From Diplodia intermedia (Eukaryota > Ascomycota > Dothideomycetes > Botryosphaeriales > Botryosphaeriaceae): a stretch of 64,000 bases of DNA. Numbering within the stretch: position 1 is the stretch's first letter; every line of letters begins with the position of its first letter. Positions 58,486-64,000 of the stretch are shown here, piece after piece. The notes beneath the pieces are model-generated. The model saw only the letters and a list, made by a program, of their open reading frames with translations, was not told where the DNA came from and searched no databases. The position numbers and the translations under genes were made by a program. Location of the stretch: assembly GCA_021495925.1 (NCBI GenBank), contig JAKEKT010000100.1, positions 62,001-126,000 of the forward strand, given 5' to 3'.

Positions 58486-60276
58486 CTGAGCGTCCAGGCG
58501 AGACGATCCAGGTCCAGCCTAGCGGCAGGGGTCTCGGCGGCAATGACTTGTACCTCGTTGCCGCCTGACAGAAGAGATTGCCCGCCCGCATCTGCCTTAC
58601 GCGGCTGCCGCATTATAGGCAGTTGAAGACAAGATCCGCACGTAAGTGTGTGCACTGATAACTCGAGTCTTGTATTCAACTGCCAAGCCCATGTAGAGAT
58701 CCTCATAAGGCAGATGCGGGTGGGCAATTTCTTTGGTCACCCGCTGTGCTGCGACGCGTGACTCTGGCCGGTTGAAAATAGTCGCTGCCAGGCCTGGCGC
58801 GCCACGCCGCACCAAATGCGCCCGATCTCTTTGATCAGCCGGTGGATCCTCCACACTCAGACCGCAGCCCCAGATGCAGCTGCTGTTCGACGCCTTGCGC
58901 AGGCGGGTTCCGCGCCCTTCCGGACTCTTGGGCTTCAATTCCCCCCAGTCTGCGTTCAGAGCGGGTGCTGTGGGCTCCGGCCGCGGGCGTGCCGGGCGAA
59001 ATGCCAAGTCACACGTGCCTGTCATCGGCTTGCACAGCCCAGGGACGCCAAGTTACCTCATAGCCCGTTTGGTGCGCTCGCGATCCGGTTTTGCGGGGAA
59101 GCCTGGCCATCCTCCCGCCCTCGCGCCTTGCCCACGCAGTTCCCGCCTTGCTGAACAGGCCAGAACAAGCGCCGTCCTCCCCTTTCCGTCTTGCCGCGGC
59201 TGCTCGAAACGGACTGTGGCCGATCCGAGTAGCAGGTGCCTGTGCCTATGCAGCGGCTTTGGTCAAGGTTCCCTGGAGGCAGGGATTGCAGCAGCAACCG
59301 CTGCGGTCAGCCAAGAATCGTGGTGAGCAGGTGCCAGTTAGCTGTGTGCACCGCGCCCTGTGGCCCTGTGCAGCCGTGGTCAAGGCGCCGGCCATGACCA
59401 CCAATCCCTCGGCTGCCATCGCGCCTGCCGTCATGGCTCATCGTTGAACACGATGCGTTGTGTCACCGTCTGTTGCGTTTCAACATGCAGATGCACGCTG
59501 CAGTGAACGCAGTCGGCGTGGAATGGCGGCGTCGAATGGCGGCGTCGGCCACAACCAAGCTTCTCACCCGTCACTCAAGGCGAATATCACGTGCAAATGG
59601 CTTCCAGTCGAAAGTACCAAGAGCTCTAGCTAGCCTTGCCGACGACATGGTCTTTTTGTTTGTAGCCAGCGTCTTTTTTTTTTCGCCCATCGGCCGCAGA
59701 AGGCGTTTAGAAGGGAAGATCGATCGCACCGCACGGCTTGCAGCCGCCTCCTTGCGTCATTGCAGATTGCCGCCGACAACTCTCCTGAGACTCGAGTGAC
59801 CCTCACGTCAAGACGCCCACGATGAAACACCGCACAAAAAAATAAGTTCACGAATCCTCCTCACGAAAATGAAACGGAATCCAACGGGCAGTCAAACTCC
59901 CAGGTTGCAACTTCCCAGGACCGTGCTCCGAAAAGAGGACCCTTCTGCTGATGGCGCAAAGCATCCCGGGACCCAGAATTTTCCAGAGAAACAGGAGATT
60001 CATTGCGTTTGTGAGAAGACAAAAGGAGTAATGCCCGCTTCGCCCGATAACACCGCATACGTGTTCCTGGCGCTGACGAACCAGCTTCGTGGCGTCAGAC
60101 CCGCAAACCTGCTTCCCGCCTCCTGCTCCTTACGAGTCTCGCCATGCATAGCCATACGAAAGGGTTGTTCCGGACAGGAGACGCCGTTGCCGGAGCAGGT
60201 GCGCTTATCTCCAGTTTCCGAGCCCTGCGGTACACGCCACGGCCGCGACCCTGCAGGAGCAATACAGGCCCGGGCG
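58486..60276. other. Intergenic, transporter promoter and 2EXR-gene 3' end
   Basis: 1791 nt between minus-strand genes. It should contain the transporter promoter and the 3' UTR of the 2EXR gene. Overlapping shadow frames only. Confidence 0.45.
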
Positions 60277-61221
60277 TCAACCACCAAGCGGCAGTCTCAC
60301 GATCTCAACCCTAACCCACCTCTTTCCCTCCTCCATCTCGGTCAATCTGCTTTCCTCATCACAGCCCTGTCTGTCCTCCACCAACCAGATGCACCTGTCC
60401 TCTCCTTCCGCTCCCGGTATCACTTGCCACCGGTCACCCCATGCATGTGTCTCGCCCCTACCATTCCGCTCGCGCAGCCCAACCCCCACCACTGTGTCGA
60501 AGAAGAACTTGGCCCCACCCACTGTCCTACCTCTCCCGACTGTCCCACCCGGTCCACCTTTGCCAAACTGGCCGGCTCGCTCTTCGCCGAGCACGAAGTC
60601 GACAAAGCGCACGCCAGGCAGCAGCCGCACGGACTCATACAACAGCTTGCGGCACTGGACATAGACGGGGAACAGTAGCGGCCGCAGGTCGCCCTCCCAC
60701 TGCTTGGGGTGCTGGGATGATGACGCGCTCGTTGTGAAGGTGAGCGAGCGGATGGCTCGGACCTGGGCGGGTGACAGCACCGCGAGCCGCGTTGTCAACG
60801 CCGCCGGGCGGCACAGTTTCGTCCGGAATGGCGTGCGTGAAAACGCCAGCAACAGCGTCTCTGCGCGGATTTGATGGCAGGTCAGAAGCAGAGCCAGAGT
60901 CGGGTATGTGCCCAACGCTGCGGCACGCGCAGCGTCTTGCTTGCTGTTGCCGACAACGCTGACGGAGCCGTGCTCGTCATCCGCGGGGATCGCGAACATG
61001 GCGTCTGCGTTTGAGGGTGCGTAGGAAGCGGACAATGTCGTAGAAGATGGCGATGGGTTTCTGCTTTTCCTTGACTGAGCCCTACTGCTTCTAGTGGACG
61101 AGAGCGTCGTGTATCGTGAGTTTGGTGGAGGGAATGTGTATTCCCAAATGAGATTACGAATCTCGGCAGGTAGGCCGAGCAGCGACAGGCGTGACTCGCC
61201 GCCCGTCCCTTCGCCGCTCAT
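60277..61221 (-). CDS. 2EXR/F-box-like fungal protein
   Basis: Hypothetical protein of 314 residues from the ATG at 61221 (MSGEGTGGESRLS); the frame is open further upstream, but this methionine sits directly before the conserved part. The N-terminal motif LSLLGLPAEIRNLIWEYTF is the F-box-like/2EXR signature found in large families of fungal proteins of unknown role. The family second block is TLALLLTCHQIRAETLLLAF (LLxxCxQIRxE). Then come VLSPAQVRAIRSLTFTT and a C-terminal RWVRVEIVRLPL. F-box-like proteins may recruit substrates to SCF ligases, but 2EXR proteins lack proof of that. No introns are needed. Confidence 0.8.
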   Translation of the reverse strand: MSGEGTGGESRLSLLGLPAEIRNLIWEYTFPPPNSRYTTLSSTRSSRAQSRKSRNPSPSSTTLSASYAPSNADAMFAIPADDEHGSVSVVGNSKQDAARAAALGTYPTLALLLTCHQIRAETLLLAFSRTPFRTKLCRPAALTTRLAVLSPAQVRAIRSLTFTTSASSSQHPKQWEGDLRPLLFPVYVQCRKLLYESVRLLPGVRFVDFVLGEERAGQFGKGGPGGTVGRGRTVGGAKFFFDTVVGVGLRERNGRGETHAWGDRWQVIPGAEGEDRCIWLVEDRQGCDEESRLTEMEEGKRWVRVEIVRLPLGG

Positions 61222-63052
61222 GGTTATGTGCAGAGTGTAGCTGTGCAACGTTTGATTTCGTCCGCAGCGAGTTGCCGGCTGTACGAGATACGATAGGTAC
61301 GTAGGCCCAAAATGCGGGGTCGGGGAGTTATCGAATGTAGGTGCGCGGGACCCTGTTATTGCTCCGCGCCGAAAACCTAGTTCTCCTTGGTACCGGGCGA
61401 AGGGGGATGGCAAGCTCGTTCTTTGCTGTGGTGGCGCACACGACGAAGAAAACGAGCGAGATAAGGATGGGGGTATCTGAAAAAAAATCTAGACCGAAGA
61501 CGCAGGATCAATAGAGGATATCTTGGGTAGAGAGACTTTCAAAGACGCGGGACGGCGGTGGTGATCAGGAAAAGAGAACGGATGTTGGTTGGAGATGGTG
61601 AGGGGGCGGCAAAAGCAACGTAGATTCTTATCTGGCTTGTGAAGTCAGCAAACAAGCATGGCAGACGGCTAAGAAAGAGGGCAGCTGCAGCAGCTGCTGC
61701 AACGGCAGGCGACAGGGGAGTGCTGCGGAGATGCGAATGTAGCGGGTTGCGGAGAAAGTGCGGGGTGAACGCTCGGATCTGCTGGGATTGCCGTTGGCTG
61801 GCGTGGGCGTTAAGAATGCCGAGCGTCTTTAGCTTCGCGCGTCAGAATAGCGTCGCTGTTGGAGCTGATGGCAGAGCGGACGCAGGTCTGGGCTTGCACA
61901 ACGAGGTCCTAATCCGGCGGGCAGAACAGCGCAGAGATGGAAAAGACAGCCAGCCAGCTTGCTGGGCATGTCTCGCTGGCAGTGTCGTAATGTTGCAGGT
62001 CAATCCATTTCTTTTTGTGACTTGGGCCATGCGGGGATTGCTGGGCAGGGCCGAAGTCTGGGGTCGAGCTTGGGTGCGCATAAGGCAAGTGCGGCGGGTG
62101 ATCCGACGCACCTCCCCGCCCATGTCCTCCGCATGCGAAGGCCTGAGGCTTGACTTCTTATGCCGCATTCTCTATTGGCAAGACCACTGCAGCCGCGTGC
62201 GATCGAGGCCCTAGGGGATTGATCAGACACCTCGGCCCCGACACGAGTCCTCTCGGCTGAGCCGTGGCAGGCACGAAGCCCTGGGAAGGCAAGGGCGAAA
62301 CAGCCCTCGAACTCGAATAGTACGGCAAGAACCATCTTCCGACCTTCAGTGCTGTGATAAGCTTTCCCTGTTCCTGTTCTAGCTTGATCGGAGGAGCGCC
62401 AGATCTTTGTCCCTTACGTTCCGCTTCGCCCTACGCGCATCATCAAGCTGCATTGAGCTGGCCAAGCCTCTAGATCGTTGAGACGCGGGGTTCCGTGTCC
62501 ATCTACACTTTCGACCTGGCCAGTCGACTCGCGTCCATAAAGTTGTTGAGGCGGCGGGAAACGCGTCACGGACAGTATCCTCTGCAGCTGAGCGTTGCTT
62601 TACTACATGCAATGTTTTAGATGCCCGTCTCACACGACGCAAGGCTTGTTGATGAAGCTTAAGCGCCTTGTGCCATTGCGCGTCTTCGACGGCCACTGAT
62701 AGGTCGGACTGCCTTCCGCTTTTGCCCGAGACGTGTCTTGAAAGGTGCGGCCTGATTCAGATGCAGTCCTCCGTCGTGTTGCACCAGCTGAATGACCGCG
62801 AGGCGAAGAACTCGCCCGCGCATACTCTATCTCATGTTGCATTCAGATCTGAGCTTCAATGACTGTCAACTAATATGGCATTCAGGTCGCGGTGGTTTGT
62901 CAACCAACGTCGCACTATCGCCCGGAGGGATTAGGTGTTGTCCAAACTCAAACGTGTACGCTCAATCAATTTTCTCTAACCACCGGGTATCCTGAACCGT
63001 CTAAGCACGCCCCCAACTGTAAAACATTTTACCCGCCTTGTAAATTCTCGCT
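61222..63052. other. Intergenic, 2EXR-gene promoter and malic-enzyme 3' end
   Basis: 1831 nt between minus-strand genes. An open frame at 61639-62214 (plus) has no recognisable domain and overlaps minus-strand frames. It should hold the 2EXR-gene promoter and the malic-enzyme 3' UTR. Confidence 0.45.
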
Positions 63053-64000
63053 TTACAAGTGGCTGCCCTGCGACCTCTCGGCCAAGTGTGCCAACGCCTT
63101 GATCTCCTCCTCCACCTTCTCCCCCTCGTGGAAGGGGTCATACATTCTCTCCCTGATGTACGCCTCCAGTGCCGCATCATCCAAGTTGCGGAGAGCAAGC
63201 TCACGGTCAACACCGTTGTTTTGCGCAGCGCGGATGACACCGCGAGTGACGACAACGCTGACCTCGCGAATGCGACGAATGTCGGGATAGAGCCAGCCCT
63301 GTTCCCGCTCCTCGGGAGTAAGAGACTCCGAAAGGGCAACGGCGGACTCGTAGATCATGTCTTGAGTCACGTTCACGGCCTTGGACAAGATCGCGCCGAG
63401 ACCAATGCCGGGGAAGACGTACATGTTGTTGCCCTGGCCAGGAACAAGCGTCTTGCCGCCAAAGTCCACGTTGGGGAAGGGACTGCCGCTGGCAAAGAGG
63501 ACACGGCCGTTTGTGTATTTGACGGCGTCCTCGAAGTTGCACTCAGACTTGGAAGAAGGGTTGGACAGCGGGAAGATGATGGGGTGCTCATTGAGCTCGG
63601 CCATGCGAGTGATGATCTCCTTGGTGAAAGCACCGCCAATAGTCGACAAACCCATGAGAATGGTCGGCTTGACGTACTCAATCAGACGCGAGAGGGAGTG
63701 GATTTGCTTGCCCTCGTTGTCATCGCGGGCGAAGTAGACCTTATGGTCCGCCAGCTTGTCGCCGCGGTCGTTGGTAACAAGACCCTGGTCTTGGTCAGTT
63801 CGTGTGCAGATGCAGAGTATTGTGTTTACTTACGTTCGAGTCCACAAACCAGAACTTCCTGCGCGCCTCGTCCTCGGTCAAGCCTTCCTTGATGAAGAAC
63901 TCAACAATCTGCTTGGCGACACCGGTACCGGCGCTGCCGGCTCCGAGGAAAACGGCGCGGTGGTCCCTCACAGGAATGCCAGCGGCCTTGACAGCTCTAA
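63053..64000 (-). CDS. Malic enzyme, C-terminal part (cut by window edge)
   Basis: Oxidative decarboxylation of malate to pyruvate with NAD(P)+. The last two exons, 63834-64000 (continuing beyond the edge) and 63053-63784, give 298 visible residues. The Rossmann motif VFLGAGSAGTGVAKQIVEFF is followed by FWFVDSNGLVTNDRGD, ILMGLSTIGGAFTKEIITRM and IIFPLSNPSSKSECNFEDAV. Then come VLFASGSPFPNV and GQGNNMYVFPGIGLGAILSK, all diagnostic for malic enzymes. The tyrosine/lysine catalytic region lies upstream, outside the window. Cofactor preference and mitochondrial or cytosolic location cannot be decided from this part. Confidence 0.95.

Overview
The window is nuclear DNA of a filamentous ascomycete (Pezizomycotina), most likely a Dothideomycete. 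The support is: short introns (about 45-75 nt) with GT(A/G)NG(T) donors, CTAAC/CTGAC branch sites and YAG acceptors; two-exon to seven-exon genes; no operons; and a gene set (SKN7, GCD6, INP1, PRE2, DNMT5, DUF6536, 2EXR) that occurs together in Pezizomycotina. The class assignment is inference. Nineteen protein genes are supported; one of them runs off the right edge. I see no rRNA, tRNA, CRISPR array, intact transposon or virus-derived gene.

Layout. 0.3-8.1 kb: three minus-strand genes, an Ariadne-type RBR ubiquitin ligase, eIF2B epsilon (GCD6) and the stress response regulator SKN7. 9.2-18.1 kb: plus-strand mitochondrial-type peroxiredoxin, divergent from SKN7, then a 2210-residue DNMT5-type protein that joins a cytosine-5 DNA methyltransferase to an SNF2 ATPase with a RING. 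19.2-22.9 kb: two convergent low-complexity hypothetical genes. 24.5-27.7 kb: minus-strand INP1 (peroxisome inheritance) and PRE2 (proteasome beta5). 29.8-32.7 kb: plus-strand multi-pass DUF6536 membrane protein. 32.7-37.9 kb: gene-poor. 37.9-39.5 kb: minus-strand Q/P-rich coiled-coil protein with a gene-free, GC-rich stretch of about 6 kb upstream. 45.6-50.7 kb: minus-strand TBC RabGAP divergent from an SDR oxidoreductase. 52.4-55.5 kb: secreted GH43 glycosidase and RED-like splicing protein, divergent across 214 bp. 56.4-61.2 kb: minus-strand SLC35/TPT transporter and a 2EXR/F-box-like protein. 63.1-64.0 kb: 3' part of a malic enzyme.

Gene models were built by hand from splice signals and reading phase. 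Every complete multi-exon model closes in frame: 516, 720, 668, 182, 2210, 585, 283, 816, 503, 861, 254, 559 and 619 residues. Most genes are unrelated housekeeping loci. The functional pairing that stands out is SKN7 next to a peroxiredoxin (oxidative stress). The most notable single gene is the DNMT5 methyltransferase-ATPase.
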